64,000 bases of DNA from CAMTWZ01 sp041749075 (GTDB lineage: Bacteria; Bacteroidota; Rhodothermia; Balneolales; HLUCCA01), in assembly GCA_041749075.1 (NCBI GenBank), contig JBGTBY010000025.1, positions 62,001 to 126,000 of the forward strand, given 5' to 3'. A model generated the notes under the pieces. It saw only the letters and a program-made list of their open reading frames with translations, ran no database searches and was not told the DNA's origin. Shown piece by piece: positions 31,928 to 42,084 of the stretch (its first letter is position 1; each line of letters opens with the position of its first letter). A program made the translations under genes and the position numbers.

Positions 31928-34900
31928 TTATTTAATTAGTGTCAGCTTCTTCGTCAGCACCGTGTTTCCAGCCACCAATCGGTAGATGTACATCCCCGAA
32001 GCAAGATTTTCGGCATTAAAGGTGACGGAATGTCGACCCGCGTTCATCTGCCCGCTGGCCAAGGTGGCTACCTGCCGACCCAGCATGTCATACACCTGCA
32101 AATCCACCCTACTGTCAACTGGCAACTGAAAACCAATAACCGTACTCGGATTGAACGGATTCGGGAAGTTCTGACTTAGTCCGAATTCCTTAGGCAACTG
32201 GCTTCCGGGTTCCGTCGAAACTGTTGTGCCTGGATGGATGGTGAGGGTGAATCGCGTGGATGCGCCTTCTGCTGCCTTCATCACTCGTGGCGACATCATC
32301 TTATGTTCGGGTGATTGAACACCCGGATCCACATCGATCTCTTTTTTCGCAGATTCTTCTACTTGGAACGTGATGGATGTCGACTCGGTAAGATTCACGT
32401 CCACACCGGTATGATTGTCCTTCAGCGTGAGGACCCAATCGCTCGGAAACGCGTCCAAGCTCCATCCCAATTCATACTCCCCATTCAGATTGCTTCCGGC
32501 GATGTCCAAAGGGATGGAAACGATATCAGACAGATCCGCAGGCAGTGCGTTGATATCCAGCGCCGTGCCGTCGGACAATTGGGTGTATAAGGATAGAAAA
32601 TTCGCATTCAGGGATGCGAGTTTATAAGCATCCATCCCATCTCTTTCGATGTCGGCCTGTTCGTTGAACATCACGATGGCTTGGTTTCGGATTGCACCTT
32701 TCACCAACTCGAGTGTCAATTGGGGCATTGGATTTTCTTTGTGAAACACACCACCTGTGCTTTGCACCGCAGTCGTCATCGACAGTGCAGGTGCGGCATT
32801 CGCTTTGACCCAGAATCCCTGCCATGGTGCGATTTTTCCATCTGGTAAGGTTCCGCTGGAGCCGTTCCATGACAAATAGGATCCGATTCCACCGGATGAA
32901 TGATCCCACACATAGAAGGCGGCATCGAGGTTGGTCTTGGTCCAGCCGGAAGGCGCGCCCCAGTTGATGGTGGCGCCGAACGGATTTCCGATCAGGTTCC
33001 ATCCTTTCATGGCGGGGCTTCCGCTGTCTGTCCAAGTGACCGGGGCATTGATGGAGCTCGCGTTTTGAATACGAGGCCAGCGTACGGATTTCGGAAAGCC
33101 GTCGGGCGTGCCGTCATTATCCTGATCATCGTACACATACACGATGTAGCCAGTGCCTGGAGCCGGTTCTGTGCCCGCATCCGCGATAGACACATAACTC
33201 TGTGTGGCTTCATTCCAGGTGTACACATTCGATGTTCCGCCGGGGTAAGCGGCGCCTGTGAAGCCTTGTGTCCAAAATCCGCGGAGCAAGTCGCCATAGC
33301 TGAGATCCGTGCCCGGCGGGGTCATCATGCGCCATCCCTCATCACCGGTGATCTCCAACGTCATGTGAATGTTGTACAGGATGGAAATGTTGGCGGACGA
33401 ATGATTGGCCGCTACAAAATCGCCATCCCCATCATTGTCGAGATCGCTGACGAATACAGCATACGTCTCGTCCTCTACGGCATAGGATGTGTGGGCCGCA
33501 AAGGTGCCATCACCGTTGTTTGGAAAGACGTGCACTCTGTCGTGTGAGTAAACCGCAACAACCAGGTCGCCGTGACCGTCGCCATCGATGTCACTCACAA
33601 AAATGGATGAGTTCCCACCGATCGACTCAATATCGTTTCGGGGTGCAAAGGTACCGTCGCCGTTGTTCTTCAGGATGGAAATGTTGTTGGATGATGAATT
33701 CGCCACGGCAAGGTCTCCATCGCCATCGGCGTCCAAATCATAAATGAAGACGGAGTTCGGGTTGGATCCTGTCGCAACATCCACTTTGGCAGCGAAGGTA
33801 CCATCCCCATTGTTCATCAGAATGGATACGGTGTGGGAAAAAAGATTCGCCACGGCAAGGTCGCCGTAACCATCACCGTCGAGATCACTGATGAAGACAG
33901 AGTAAGGCGAGTCACCGGTTGCAACATCCACTTTCGTCGCGAAAGTGCCATTTCCGTTGTTCATGAATATGGAAACCGTGTCAGACTCGTAATTTGTCAC
34001 GACCACATCATTGTCGCCATCCCCATCGAGATCATATATATAGACCGATGTAGGTTGGCTACCGGCTGCATAATCCACATGTGCAGCAAAGGTTCCATCC
34101 CCATTGTTCAACAGAATGGAAACGGTGTCGTCAAATTGATTTGGAAAGGCCAGGTCGATATCGCCATCCCCATCCAAGTCGCCACCAAATACGGCATTTG
34201 GAATATATCCTGTTGCAACATCTTGTTTGGTTGCAAACGTGCCATCCCCGTTGTTCATGAAAATGGACACCGTGCTGCTATTGCGATTCGCTACAGCAAT
34301 ATCACCGTACCCATCCCCATCCAAGTCACCGATAAATAAAGCGATTGGTGCGGTCATAGTCTCAAGATTCACCTTGGAATCGAACGTCCCTAATGAACGA
34401 AGGGCTTCGGTATGGAAGGTGAACACATAGGGGCTGTGGTCGGTGCTGGTCAGTTGAACCGTGATCAGGTCCCCATAGGCAAAAGGCTCATCTGGAGTGA
34501 AGGTTGCCACGGTATTGCCGGATGAGAACACAATGTTACCTTTGTGCCGGCCCGTTTTACGGCCACTGACAATGAACGTCGTGGTATCTACTAAAGCCGT
34601 CGGGAGCAGTGCTCCGCTGAAGGTGATCACGATCGAAGCTGTCGTTTCCACATTCAACGCATGGTTCGAGGGCGACGCATCCGTTACGGTGATATCCGGA
34701 ACATACTGCCAAATCAGAATCGGGTAACCGTCATTGTGACTGACATCGATCATCCACACATCGTCGAAATCCCAACCGGTGAATGTGGATTGTGTCTTCA
34801 TTTGGGCCGTTGTTTTCCCTGTGCCTCCACCGCTGCTGGCACGACCGGATGTCTGTGTATCCCAATAACTGTTCGTCACCGGACTTCCGAAAAAGTTCAC

Positions 34901-35602
34901 ACCCAACAATCCACCGATACTGCTTGACCCGATTGGCACACTACCGGTACTGTATGTGTTGGATATGCTGCTCTCACTGTCGATGAGAACCCCTGCCATT
35001 CCACCATTATAGTTTCCACTTGCGGTGACCGTAGCCCGGGAATAGCTGTTGCTGACGGATGCACCTAGTTCTATGAATCCGACCAAGCCTCCCACTTCAT
35101 GCGTGCCCGTTACGGTGCCGGTGCTGAAGCTCATCGTCAAAGTGGAGTTACTCAGTCTACCGACGAGCGCGCCTACATATTCGGTTCCGGTGACGGTCGC
35201 GTTGGGAACACCTACTTTGTGTATGACCGCCCCGGTAGCAAACCCGAAAAGTCCCACATTATGGCTGCCGCTGCGAGAAATGAACAGGTTTGAAATGACA
35301 TGACCATCCCCATCATACTCTCCGGTAAAATAGGGCGAGGCGCCACCTATCGGCAGAAATCCACTGCCCGACGCCCATCCCGAGGTCGACGTCGCATCGA
35401 TATTGTCTGTTTGAAGGAAGTGCTTATTCCATGAGCTTGAGTTCTGAGTCACCCAATAAAGGTTATCCAGCGTGGCGATCAGATACGGATCGCTTTCGGT
35501 ACCATTTCCAGAAGGTTCGGTAGCCGTTTGAGACCAAGCCGTTGCAGCGAACAGAAGAAGAAGTAATGTAGCTGCAGAAAAGGTGTAGAGGGTCCTGTAC
35601 AT
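31928..35602 (-). CDS. Large secreted FG-GAP repeat protein with T9SS tail
   Basis: From M at 35602 a signal peptide (TLYTFSAATLLLLLFAATAW) is followed by GLUG-like beta-helix repeats (about 65-270), an Ig-like domain with SNHALNVETTASIVITFSG (about 310-390), and about eight FG-GAP/VCBS repeats with the calcium-binding phrase DLDGDGYGDIAVAN (about 400-750). A beta-sandwich follows, then the C-terminal type IX secretion signal with LSQNFPNPFNPSTVIGFQLP and LASGMYIYRLVAG. It is probably a cell-surface or released adhesin or sensor protein of 1,224 aa. The longer frame (35647) adds 15 residues before the signal. Confidence 0.92.
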   Translation of the reverse strand: MYRTLYTFSAATLLLLLFAATAWSQTATEPSGNGTESDPYLIATLDNLYWVTQNSSSWNKHFLQTDNIDATSTSGWASGSGFLPIGGASPYFTGEYDGDGHVISNLFISRSGSHNVGLFGFATGAVIHKVGVPNATVTGTEYVGALVGRLSNSTLTMSFSTGTVTGTHEVGGLVGFIELGASVSNSYSRATVTASGNYNGGMAGVLIDSESSISNTYSTGSVPIGSSSIGGLLGVNFFGSPVTNSYWDTQTSGRASSGGGTGKTTAQMKTQSTFTGWDFDDVWMIDVSHNDGYPILIWQYVPDITVTDASPSNHALNVETTASIVITFSGALLPTALVDTTTFIVSGRKTGRHKGNIVFSSGNTVATFTPDEPFAYGDLITVQLTSTDHSPYVFTFHTEALRSLGTFDSKVNLETMTAPIALFIGDLDGDGYGDIAVANRNSSTVSIFMNNGDGTFATKQDVATGYIPNAVFGGDLDGDGDIDLAFPNQFDDTVSILLNNGDGTFAAHVDYAAGSQPTSVYIYDLDGDGDNDVVVTNYESDTVSIFMNNGNGTFATKVDVATGDSPYSVFISDLDGDGYGDLAVANLFSHTVSILMNNGDGTFAAKVDVATGSNPNSVFIYDLDADGDGDLAVANSSSNNISILKNNGDGTFAPRNDIESIGGNSSIFVSDIDGDGHGDLVVAVYSHDRVHVFPNNGDGTFAAHTSYAVEDETYAVFVSDLDNDGDGDFVAANHSSANISILYNIHMTLEITGDEGWRMMTPPGTDLSYGDLLRGFWTQGFTGAAYPGGTSNVYTWNEATQSYVSIADAGTEPAPGTGYIVYVYDDQDNDGTPDGFPKSVRWPRIQNASSINAPVTWTDSGSPAMKGWNLIGNPFGATINWGAPSGWTKTNLDAAFYVWDHSSGGIGSYLSWNGSSGTLPDGKIAPWQGFWVKANAAPALSMTTAVQSTGGVFHKENPMPQLTLELVKGAIRNQAIVMFNEQADIERDGMDAYKLASLNANFLSLYTQLSDGTALDINALPADLSDIVSIPLDIAGSNLNGEYELGWSLDAFPSDWVLTLKDNHTGVDVNLTESTSITFQVEESAKKEIDVDPGVQSPEHKMMSPRVMKAAEGASTRFTLTIHPGTTVSTEPGSQLPKEFGLSQNFPNPFNPSTVIGFQLPVDSRVDLQVYDMLGRQVATLASGQMNAGRHSVTFNAENLASGMYIYRLVAGNTVLTKKLTLIK

Positions 35603-35694
35603 AGTCGTTCTCGGTATTGAGTTGGGAGGTGAATCCTTATAACTCAATGTAGACGACCACTCAGGAGCTTATATAGAGTGGAACCACTCTAAGT

Positions 35695-36333
35695 TCACTC
35701 TATCAAGGATCGGTTCTCCATTGCGAATTTCAGCAGACTGTAACTACCCTTCAGATCCAACTTTTCGGAAATCCGGAATCGATAGTTTTCGATCGTTTTC
35801 GGACTCAGAAACAATTGTGCCGCAATCTGCTTTGTTGACTTTGATTCCGAGATCAGCAGTAAGATCTCTTTTTCCTTCGGACTGAGCACATCTAGGATGG
35901 AGTCCTGTTTGGACACCCGGCGGAGCAGGTTGTCGGTAAGGGATGGGCTGATGTAATGCCGATCCGCCATCACCGCCCGAACGGCATTGACGATATCCAT
36001 CGATGCGCTGTCTTTAAGCAGGTAGGCTTTCACACCCAGATCCATCGCTTCATTCAGCATGTCCTCGTCATCATACATGGTGAGCAGCACCATCCGTGTG
36101 GATGTCTTCTGGTTACTCAGTTCTTTGGCTACCCCGAGCCCGGACTTTTTCGGCATGTTGATGTCGAGTATGACGACATCCGGCTGATGCTTGTGAATCA
36201 ACTGCAAGGCTTCTTCGCCATCCCCTGCTTCGGCGACAACATGTAATGATGGATCGCGTTCCAGCGCCTGCTTCACACCCGTTCGAAACAACGGGTGATC
36301 ATCGGCGATGACAATGGTTACATGATTACTCAT
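35695..36333 (-). CDS. NarL/FixJ-type response regulator
   Basis: Receiver domain with VTIVIADDHPLFRTG (acidic pocket), phospho-Asp in PDVVILDINMPKKSG, then LLTMYDDEDML and the Lys in AYLLKDSAS. A LuxR-type helix-turn-helix follows: LSPKEKEILLLISESKSTKQ and LSPKTIENYRFRI. Start ATG 36333 overlaps the stop of the upstream sensor kinase (ATGA), so the two form a cognate two-component pair. A longer frame to 36426 adds 31 residues overlapping the kinase. Confidence 0.93.
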   Translation of the reverse strand: MSNHVTIVIADDHPLFRTGVKQALERDPSLHVVAEAGDGEEALQLIHKHQPDVVILDINMPKKSGLGVAKELSNQKTSTRMVLLTMYDDEDMLNEAMDLGVKAYLLKDSASMDIVNAVRAVMADRHYISPSLTDNLLRRVSKQDSILDVLSPKEKEILLLISESKSTKQIAAQLFLSPKTIENYRFRISEKLDLKGSYSLLKFAMENRSLIE

Positions 36334-39263
36334 AGGACCTTTTCTTTGATTGGAAGGTGGATGGAAACGACCGTCCCCTGATTTGGCTGTGATTCGATCT
36401 GGAACGTCCATCCGAACAATCGGCATCGCTCGCGCATCCCTGAAAGTCCGAATCCGTGCCCGAAATCCTCTTTTGATTGCATATCCGTCAAATCCATTCC
36501 TTTGCCATTGTCTTGAATGGTCACAGTCACAAGACGACTCGTCTTCTTGATGTGGATCGACGCGCTCGTCGCCGCCGCATGCTTGATGATGTTGTTCAAG
36601 CCCTCCTGAAGGATGCGGAACAGGCTGATGTCCTCGTTTGCATTCAACAACGAATCGATATCATCGATTTCCGTCTCGATCGGAATGCCAACCGATTGAC
36701 TGACTGTCTTCGCTAGCGCACGGATGGCTTTGCTGATGCCGAGTTGATCCAGTTGATGCGGCCTCAAATTGTGTGAGATGCTTCGCACTTCTTGCAGCGA
36801 TTGGGAAATCAACGACGACATATCCTGCAAAAACACCTGTTCGTGTTCTTGCTCCGCCAGCAGCACTTGGTTCTTCAACACCAGCAGATTCTGACCCAAG
36901 CTATCGTGCAATTCGTGAGCGATGCGTTGCCGTTCCGACTCCTGCTCTTCAATGAGCCTAAGGGAAAACTCCTGTTGCCGTTTCTGTTCCAATTTCAAGA
37001 TCGAGATGCGGCGCCAATACAGAACAAAAACCAATGACAGAAGCCCGAGAATCACTAACGTTCGAAACCACCATGTCGCATAAAAAGGTGGCAACACCAG
37101 GATGTCCATCGTCGCGTCTTGCAAGCTCCACACCCCGGCACTGTTCTGCGCTTTCACCATCAAGCGATAGCTGCCTGGAGCCAAGTTGGTGTATCGAACG
37201 GTGCGTTGATTCCCAACGTCGTTCCATTCTTCATCGAACCCTTCCAAGAAATGCGAAAACCGGATCTTGCTTGGCGCCGTGAAATTTGTGCCCGTGTATC
37301 GGAATTCAATCTTGGTTTCACCTGGTTGAAGGATGATGGATGTCGCCAATGGTCTTGGTTGGTTTTCCACCCAGACGTCTTCCAGAATCACATTCGGTGG
37401 GACGGTATTGTCCGTGGCCGTTTTCGGATCCACAATCACCACTCCTTTCGATGTGAACCACAACCGGCCGTCCGATGTTTTCCAACTCCGCGGGGTTCCT
37501 CCGCCACCGGTTTCCTCGCTTAACATTCCATCTTCTTTCCCAAAGGAAAAATATCGAACCGTTGGGATGGTGCCTTCCGCGGCCGCATTCAGTTCTTGTT
37601 TGCTGACCCGGTAGATGCCACGGATCGCGCCAATCCAAAAGTGACCGATATCGTCTTCCATGATCTGACCGATCTGTTCGTCGCCCAATCCTTGATCGGC
37701 CGTCACATAATGGAACGCCCCGTCTGCCCACCGGTTCAATCCACGATTCGTACCGATCCAGATCGCGCCGTCCTCATCCTCATACAATGGGGCTGCCATG
37801 TTGTCATTCAATCCGCTTCCTTTTTTGTAAACCGTCAGCACTCCGTTCGAAATACGATTGACGCCGTTGGCCGAGGCCGTGATCCACATATCTCCGTTAC
37901 GAGCCACAAGGATGGAATTGATCCGGTTGCTTGATAGCCCTGTGTCTGTGTTCCAAACAATTTCGTTTCCATCTTTGAACTGAATCACCCCGTCGTGGGC
38001 AGTACCCACCCATAGGTCGCCGCGATTGTCTTCCACTACCGAAATGATGGAATGGAACTCTGTCAAGACGTCTCCTATGATTTTTTTCGGGCGGAGATGT
38101 CGAATCGCAAACAACCCATCTCCCCAGGTTCCAGCATAGATGGTTCCATCTTTCCCTTCGTGCAATGTGTTCACCGTTAAGACCGTATCTGGAAGCGGAA
38201 CCCGCAAATAAGACGTTAAGGAGGAGTCGGTGCTTCGAAACAACCCATTATCCCATGTGGCGATCCACACATTGCCGGATCGGTCCTGCATTCCGCTCGT
38301 TACTCGCTCAAATGGGAATCCATTTTGTGAAGACAACACCTGCACACGTTTTTCACGAAGGCGGATGAGGCCACCACGTTCCTGTCCCATCCAGATCAGT
38401 CCTTCCCTGTCTTCAAACACGGTGGTGATCCCTTCAAACACCAAATCTTCAACCCCGGCACCGGAGAAGATTCGAATATCGGATGCGGTGACCAGCCATT
38501 GCTCGCCGTGTCGAACCGTATAGGTTTCCCGGATTTTTTCATCCGTCATTCGGGAGTGGATCTTTTCCTGTCCTTTTTGCCGGCGAATGAATCCCTGCCC
38601 CGGTATGCTGTACCAATACACATCCGCCGAATCGATCGCAATCTGATAACCTCCTACGCGAAATGTTTCGACGACGGAAAGCGTGTTTCCATCAAGGCGG
38701 ACACGTGACCCGTCTCCCACGAAACCGAGATACATGGATCCGTCGCTCAGGGGCTTCACCTGATTCGCGTATGTTCGGATGAGGCCATCTTCTTGGGTGA
38801 AGTGTTGAAATCGCTCGCCATTGAACACGAAGATTCCGATCTCTGTGGCGAACCAAACCCGCCCGTCACGGTCTTCATTGATAGAAAGGATGCGTGTCGC
38901 GGAAAACCCCATCGTACTATCCATTCGGCTGAAGTTCCCATCCTCAACATAGGCCAATCCACCGGAATCCATACCGACCCACATCCGTCCCCGGCTATCG
39001 GTAAACAAGGACATGATGTTGGAAACCGTTAAGACCGGTGTGTTACGTGAATTGAAAATGGTGAATTTCACACCATCAAAGCGGGCGAGTCCGTTCCAGG
39101 TACCGACCCAGATGTAGCCATCGGGAGTTTGTGTGATGCAACGGACTGTACTTTGCGGCAAGCCGTGCTCCAATCCCCATTGTTGAACGAGATACTCGGG
39201 CTGCTGAAACGCATGCAGATGATAGGGGACACATAGCAGGATGCAGATGCAGGCAACTTTCAT
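36330..39263 (-). CDS. Beta-propeller sensor histidine kinase (NarX/HisKA_3 type)
   Basis: Signal peptide MKVACICILLCVPYHLHAF, then roughly 20 Reg_prop repeats (GYIWVGTWNGLARFDG), a Y_Y_Y domain, one membrane helix (TLVILGLLSLVFVLYW) and a HisKA_3 dimerisation helix with ERQRIAHELHDSLGQNLLVL. A HATPase follows, ending with FGHGFGLSGMRERC. It signals to the NarL-type regulator encoded just downstream, with four-base overlap. Start at 39263 is chosen because it begins exactly with the signal peptide. Confidence 0.93.
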   Translation of the reverse strand: MKVACICILLCVPYHLHAFQQPEYLVQQWGLEHGLPQSTVRCITQTPDGYIWVGTWNGLARFDGVKFTIFNSRNTPVLTVSNIMSLFTDSRGRMWVGMDSGGLAYVEDGNFSRMDSTMGFSATRILSINEDRDGRVWFATEIGIFVFNGERFQHFTQEDGLIRTYANQVKPLSDGSMYLGFVGDGSRVRLDGNTLSVVETFRVGGYQIAIDSADVYWYSIPGQGFIRRQKGQEKIHSRMTDEKIRETYTVRHGEQWLVTASDIRIFSGAGVEDLVFEGITTVFEDREGLIWMGQERGGLIRLREKRVQVLSSQNGFPFERVTSGMQDRSGNVWIATWDNGLFRSTDSSLTSYLRVPLPDTVLTVNTLHEGKDGTIYAGTWGDGLFAIRHLRPKKIIGDVLTEFHSIISVVEDNRGDLWVGTAHDGVIQFKDGNEIVWNTDTGLSSNRINSILVARNGDMWITASANGVNRISNGVLTVYKKGSGLNDNMAAPLYEDEDGAIWIGTNRGLNRWADGAFHYVTADQGLGDEQIGQIMEDDIGHFWIGAIRGIYRVSKQELNAAAEGTIPTVRYFSFGKEDGMLSEETGGGGTPRSWKTSDGRLWFTSKGVVIVDPKTATDNTVPPNVILEDVWVENQPRPLATSIILQPGETKIEFRYTGTNFTAPSKIRFSHFLEGFDEEWNDVGNQRTVRYTNLAPGSYRLMVKAQNSAGVWSLQDATMDILVLPPFYATWWFRTLVILGLLSLVFVLYWRRISILKLEQKRQQEFSLRLIEEQESERQRIAHELHDSLGQNLLVLKNQVLLAEQEHEQVFLQDMSSLISQSLQEVRSISHNLRPHQLDQLGISKAIRALAKTVSQSVGIPIETEIDDIDSLLNANEDISLFRILQEGLNNIIKHAAATSASIHIKKTSRLVTVTIQDNGKGMDLTDMQSKEDFGHGFGLSGMRERCRLFGWTFQIESQPNQGTVVSIHLPIKEKVL

Positions 39264-39498
39264 GCGATATGATCTGCAAATTCTGATCAATAGACAAATG
39301 TATCTGTTTACAACATCGCGTCATATATCTGCATACATCGCAATAATATCATTATATACATTTTATTTTAAATCATAAAACAATGTGAGAATATTGCAAA
39401 TTGTATAGAATATCGTGTAACAACAACTCGTTCTAAGATTCCCACCTTTGAGTTGTAATGATTAGAGCAATCATTCATTAACCATAAATCGAATCTAT
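39264..39498. promoter_or_regulatory. Divergent A/T-rich intergenic region
   Basis: A 235-base A/T-rich stretch separates the leftward sensor kinase from the rightward stress genes. It must contain promoters for both, but I cannot name exact boxes. No ORF or RNA gene is apparent. Confidence 0.4.
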
Positions 39499-40074
39499 AT
39501 GAACACGACAGAAAATCAACATCGGATGTCCGATAATCAGACAAGAAATAATCATACACGAAATGGCGGCATGATGACCGGTATGTTTCGTGACCGTGAG
39601 AGCACAGAAAATGCCTACAACTCGCTTCAAGATAGAGGTTATTCGAAAGACGACATCAATTTGGTGATGTCTGACGAAACTCGTGCAAAGTACTTTTCTG
39701 GTGATGACGACGACACGGAAATCGGGACCAAAGCCGCTGAAGGCGCAGGGAAAGGTTCTGCGATCGGCGGTACGGTTGGAGCGATCGCAGGTGTGATTGC
39801 GGCGATCGGAACAAGCTTGGTCATACCTGGCCTAGGACTTGTTGTCGCTGGACCCATTGCCGCGGGCTTGGCTGGTGCGGGTGCGGGTGGTCTTACAGGC
39901 GGAATCATCGGTGCTCTCGTTGGATCAGGTATTCCTGAAGCCCGTGCGAAACTGTATGAATCCGGAATCAAAGACGGAAACATTGTGATGGGAGTCAATC
40001 CTCGTGATGATGACGATGCCAACTATTTCGAAGATAACTGGCGCAATAATCAAGGCACGGAAATCCACAGATAG
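39499..40074 (+). CDS. YflT-domain general stress protein
   Basis: After a polar N-terminus the protein has GMFRDRESTENAYNSLQDRG and DDINLVMSDE, the general stress protein 17M/YflT-like domain. A long Gly/Ala-rich hydrophobic segment follows (about 90-145, two to three helices with alternating G) and an acidic tail. Such proteins are induced by envelope or heat stress. It is the first gene of a six-gene stress cluster on one strand. Confidence 0.8.
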   Translation: MNTTENQHRMSDNQTRNNHTRNGGMMTGMFRDRESTENAYNSLQDRGYSKDDINLVMSDETRAKYFSGDDDDTEIGTKAAEGAGKGSAIGGTVGAIAGVIAAIGTSLVIPGLGLVVAGPIAAGLAGAGAGGLTGGIIGALVGSGIPEARAKLYESGIKDGNIVMGVNPRDDDDANYFEDNWRNNQGTEIHR

Positions 40075-40148
40075 ATCTTCCCATGCTACTCATAAATGGG
40101 GTGGCGAAACCCGTCATCCCGTTTAAATATCAATCAAATAGAATCATT

Positions 40149-40757
40149 ATGAAACATATCAAATTCGTCAACATGGCCCTCGTTGGAGGCATGTTCTTGT
40201 TCGCTTCTTGCGGAAACAATCAGAATCCGCAGGATACCAAGGTGGTCGCTCAAGATCAAAACAATGCCAATATGGACAAAGACAGACTGGACAACCGAAT
40301 GGAAGACGATGCCGATTTTCTTGTCAATGCGGCTGAAATCAGCATGGAGCAAATCCGTTTGGGCCAACTGGCTCAGTCGAATGGAACATCCCCTCACGTC
40401 AAAGAATTGGGCAAAATGATGGAAGTCGCGCATACCAAATCCTTGAATGATTTGAAAGCGCTTGCTGGTCGCAAAATGATCACCATCCCGACGTCTAACA
40501 CGGATGACGGACAAAATTCATACGAGTCATTGAATGAAGAAACCGGAAAGGATTTTGACAATGAATATGCCGACATGATGGTCAGCCGTCATAAAGATGC
40601 GATTTCCGCTTATGAAGACGCATCCGAAGATAGCGAAGATGCCGAAATCAGACAGTGGGCTACGGCTTCATTGCCAGCGATGCGCATGCATTTGAACCAT
40701 TCAATCGATGCGGTTAAAAAACTCGACAACATGTACGTCGAAAAAGTCAACAATTAA
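40149..40757 (+). CDS. DUF4142 lipoprotein
   Basis: Lipobox near the N-terminus: FVNMALVGGMFLFASCGNN, so it is a lipid-anchored protein. The body is a DUF4142 ferritin-like helical bundle: DADFLVNAAEISMEQIRLGQ, KELGKMMEVAHTKSLNDLK and HKDAISAYEDA. The function of the family is unknown; it is often near stress and storage genes. The upstream start at 40083 adds 22 residues before a normal lipoprotein signal, so ATG 40149 is used. Confidence 0.87.
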   Translation: MKHIKFVNMALVGGMFLFASCGNNQNPQDTKVVAQDQNNANMDKDRLDNRMEDDADFLVNAAEISMEQIRLGQLAQSNGTSPHVKELGKMMEVAHTKSLNDLKALAGRKMITIPTSNTDDGQNSYESLNEETGKDFDNEYADMMVSRHKDAISAYEDASEDSEDAEIRQWATASLPAMRMHLNHSIDAVKKLDNMYVEKVNN

Positions 40758-40769
40758 AAGGGAGAACTC

Positions 40770-40928
40770 ATGGGTAACATCCTTTATATCATCGCGGTTG
40801 TCATGATCATTTTCTGGGCTCTAGGCTTCTTTGTCTACAGCGTTGGAGCGATCATCCACATCCTGCTCGTATTCGCGGTCATCTCTTTCCTGTTGAAAGC
40901 CTTCTCAGGAGATCGATCCGTCGTATAA
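40770..40928 (+). CDS. lmo0937-like small membrane protein
   Basis: A 52-aa protein starting MGNILYIIAVVMIIFWALGF with two hydrophobic helices (VYSVGAIIHILLVFAVISFL) and a short charged tail. This matches the lmo0937 family (DUF5670) of small membrane proteins found in stress clusters. A good GGAG ribosome site lies five bases before the ATG. The gene is followed by a terminator. Confidence 0.85.
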   Translation: MGNILYIIAVVMIIFWALGFFVYSVGAIIHILLVFAVISFLLKAFSGDRSVV

Positions 40929-40939
40929 ATCAATCACTC

Positions 40940-40968
40940 AATAACCCCACTATATCGGTGGGGTTATT
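40940..40968 (+). terminator. Hairpin after the lmo0937-like gene
   Basis: AATAACCCCAC (40940-40950) pairs perfectly with GTGGGGTTATT (40958-40968) around TATATCG. It is not followed by a clear T run, so it may act in both directions. The next gene starts 14 bases later. Confidence 0.6.
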
Positions 40969-40982
40969 AAACCAACATTAGT

Positions 40983-41240
40983 ATGAATTCCATCAAAGTA
41001 ATATTAGGAACATTGGCCGGACTCTCCATCGGCGCGATCATCGGCATCATGTATGCTCCCAATAAAGGGTCGACTACTCGCCGATACATCATCGAAAAAG
41101 GGGATGGCAATCTGCAAAATCTCAAAGAGATGTTCGACGAGTTCACAGAGACCATTTCCGACAAATTTGAAAAATCTGAATCAGAAGTGAACAACTTTAT
41201 TCGAAAAAGTCATGACAAAATTGAAGCCGTCAAAAAATAA
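40983..41240 (+). CDS. YtxH-domain small envelope protein (first copy)
   Basis: 85 aa: KVILGTLAGLSIGAIIGIMY is the YtxH transmembrane segment, followed by APNKGSTTRRYIIEKG and an amphipathic helix with repeated heptads to the end. Function is unknown; the family is linked to envelope stress. A paralogue lies 22 bases downstream of its stop. Confidence 0.85.
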   Translation: MNSIKVILGTLAGLSIGAIIGIMYAPNKGSTTRRYIIEKGDGNLQNLKEMFDEFTETISDKFEKSESEVNNFIRKSHDKIEAVKK

Positions 41241-41262
41241 TCACACAATAAAGATAACAACC

Positions 41263-41520
41263 ATGAATATCAAAATTATATTAGGAACATTGGCCGGGAT
41301 CTCCATCGGCGCCATCATCGGAATGTTGTACGCTCCTGAAAAAGGATCGACCACACGTCGTAATCTGTCCGAAAAAGGAGATGAAACGATGAAACAGATG
41401 AAATCGATGTATAACGATCTTGCCAATTCCATTTCAAACAAATACGACCACACGAAAAATGAGGCCAATAATTTTGTGAGAAAAGGACAGGATAAATTCG
41501 AAGACATTAAAAAGATATAG
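41263..41520 (+). CDS. YtxH-domain small envelope protein (second copy)
   Basis: 85 aa, starting MNIKIILGTLAGISIGAIIG and continuing MLYAPEKGSTTRRNLSEKGD; it matches its upstream neighbour almost throughout the first half. The two are a recent tandem duplication that has since diverged in the helical C-terminal half. The TAG stop is the first arm of a UACG-loop hairpin. Confidence 0.85.
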   Translation: MNIKIILGTLAGISIGAIIGMLYAPEKGSTTRRNLSEKGDETMKQMKSMYNDLANSISNKYDHTKNEANNFVRKGQDKFEDIKKI

Positions 41521-41535
41521 GCACTACGGTGCCTA
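41518..41535 (+). other. Stem-loop with UACG tetraloop at a stop codon
   Basis: TAGGCAC-TACG-GTGCCTA: a seven-base stem closed by a UNCG-type tetraloop that includes the YtxH stop codon. There is no T run after it, so it may protect a 3' end or mark RNA processing rather than terminate. Confidence 0.45.
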
Positions 41536-41562
41536 CGTTCAAACACAACGGAGATCAATAAT

Positions 41563-42084
41563 ATGGAACATACTAAATCAACCGCATCCTCATCCCAACT
41601 CATGGAATTGTTTGTTGAGCAAGTGAAGGACATTTACTGGGCTGAAAAAGCGTTGGTGAAAGCCCTTCCGAAAATGATCAAGAAAGCCAATTCCAAGGAT
41701 CTTGAGATGGCGTTGACCAGCCATCTCGATGAATCGAAGAACCATGTGAACCGGCTCGAACAGGTGTTCCAATCCATCGACAGAAAAGCGGAAGCCAAAA
41801 AATGCGATGCCATGGAAGGCTTGCTGATGGAGGCCGAAGAGATGATGGAAATATGCGAAAACGGTGCCATGTGCGATGCCGGAATCATAGCCGCCGCTCA
41901 AAAAGTGGAGCATTACGAAATCGCATCGTACGGAACCCTTCGCCAGTTCGCCGAAACCCTGGGCTTGAGACAAGCCGTCACCCTTCTTGAAGCCACGCTG
42001 AAAGAAGAAAAAGCATCGGATCAGAAACTGACCGTTGTGGCGATGGATACGATCAACCTCGAAGCCGCGCAATTAGAAGCATGA
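41563..42084 (+). CDS. Ferritin-like DUF892 protein (YciE/YciF-like)
   Basis: The 173-aa helical bundle carries the DUF892 signature: LFVEQVKDIYWAEKALVKAL, LEMALTSHLDESKNHVNRLE and AAQKVEHYEIASYGTLRQFA, then LEATLKEEKASDQKLT. The E/H pairs are those that bind a di-metal centre in this family. It is associated with oxidative and osmotic stress. Its stop overlaps the ATG of the next small gene by four bases. Confidence 0.92.
   Translation: MEHTKSTASSSQLMELFVEQVKDIYWAEKALVKALPKMIKKANSKDLEMALTSHLDESKNHVNRLEQVFQSIDRKAEAKKCDAMEGLLMEAEEMMEICENGAMCDAGIIAAAQKVEHYEIASYGTLRQFAETLGLRQAVTLLEATLKEEKASDQKLTVVAMDTINLEAAQLEA

Noticed and set aside
32315..34927. Several plus-strand ORFs opposite the FG-GAP protein
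   Set aside because: All arise from the antisense of repeated FG-GAP codons; none resembles a protein family.
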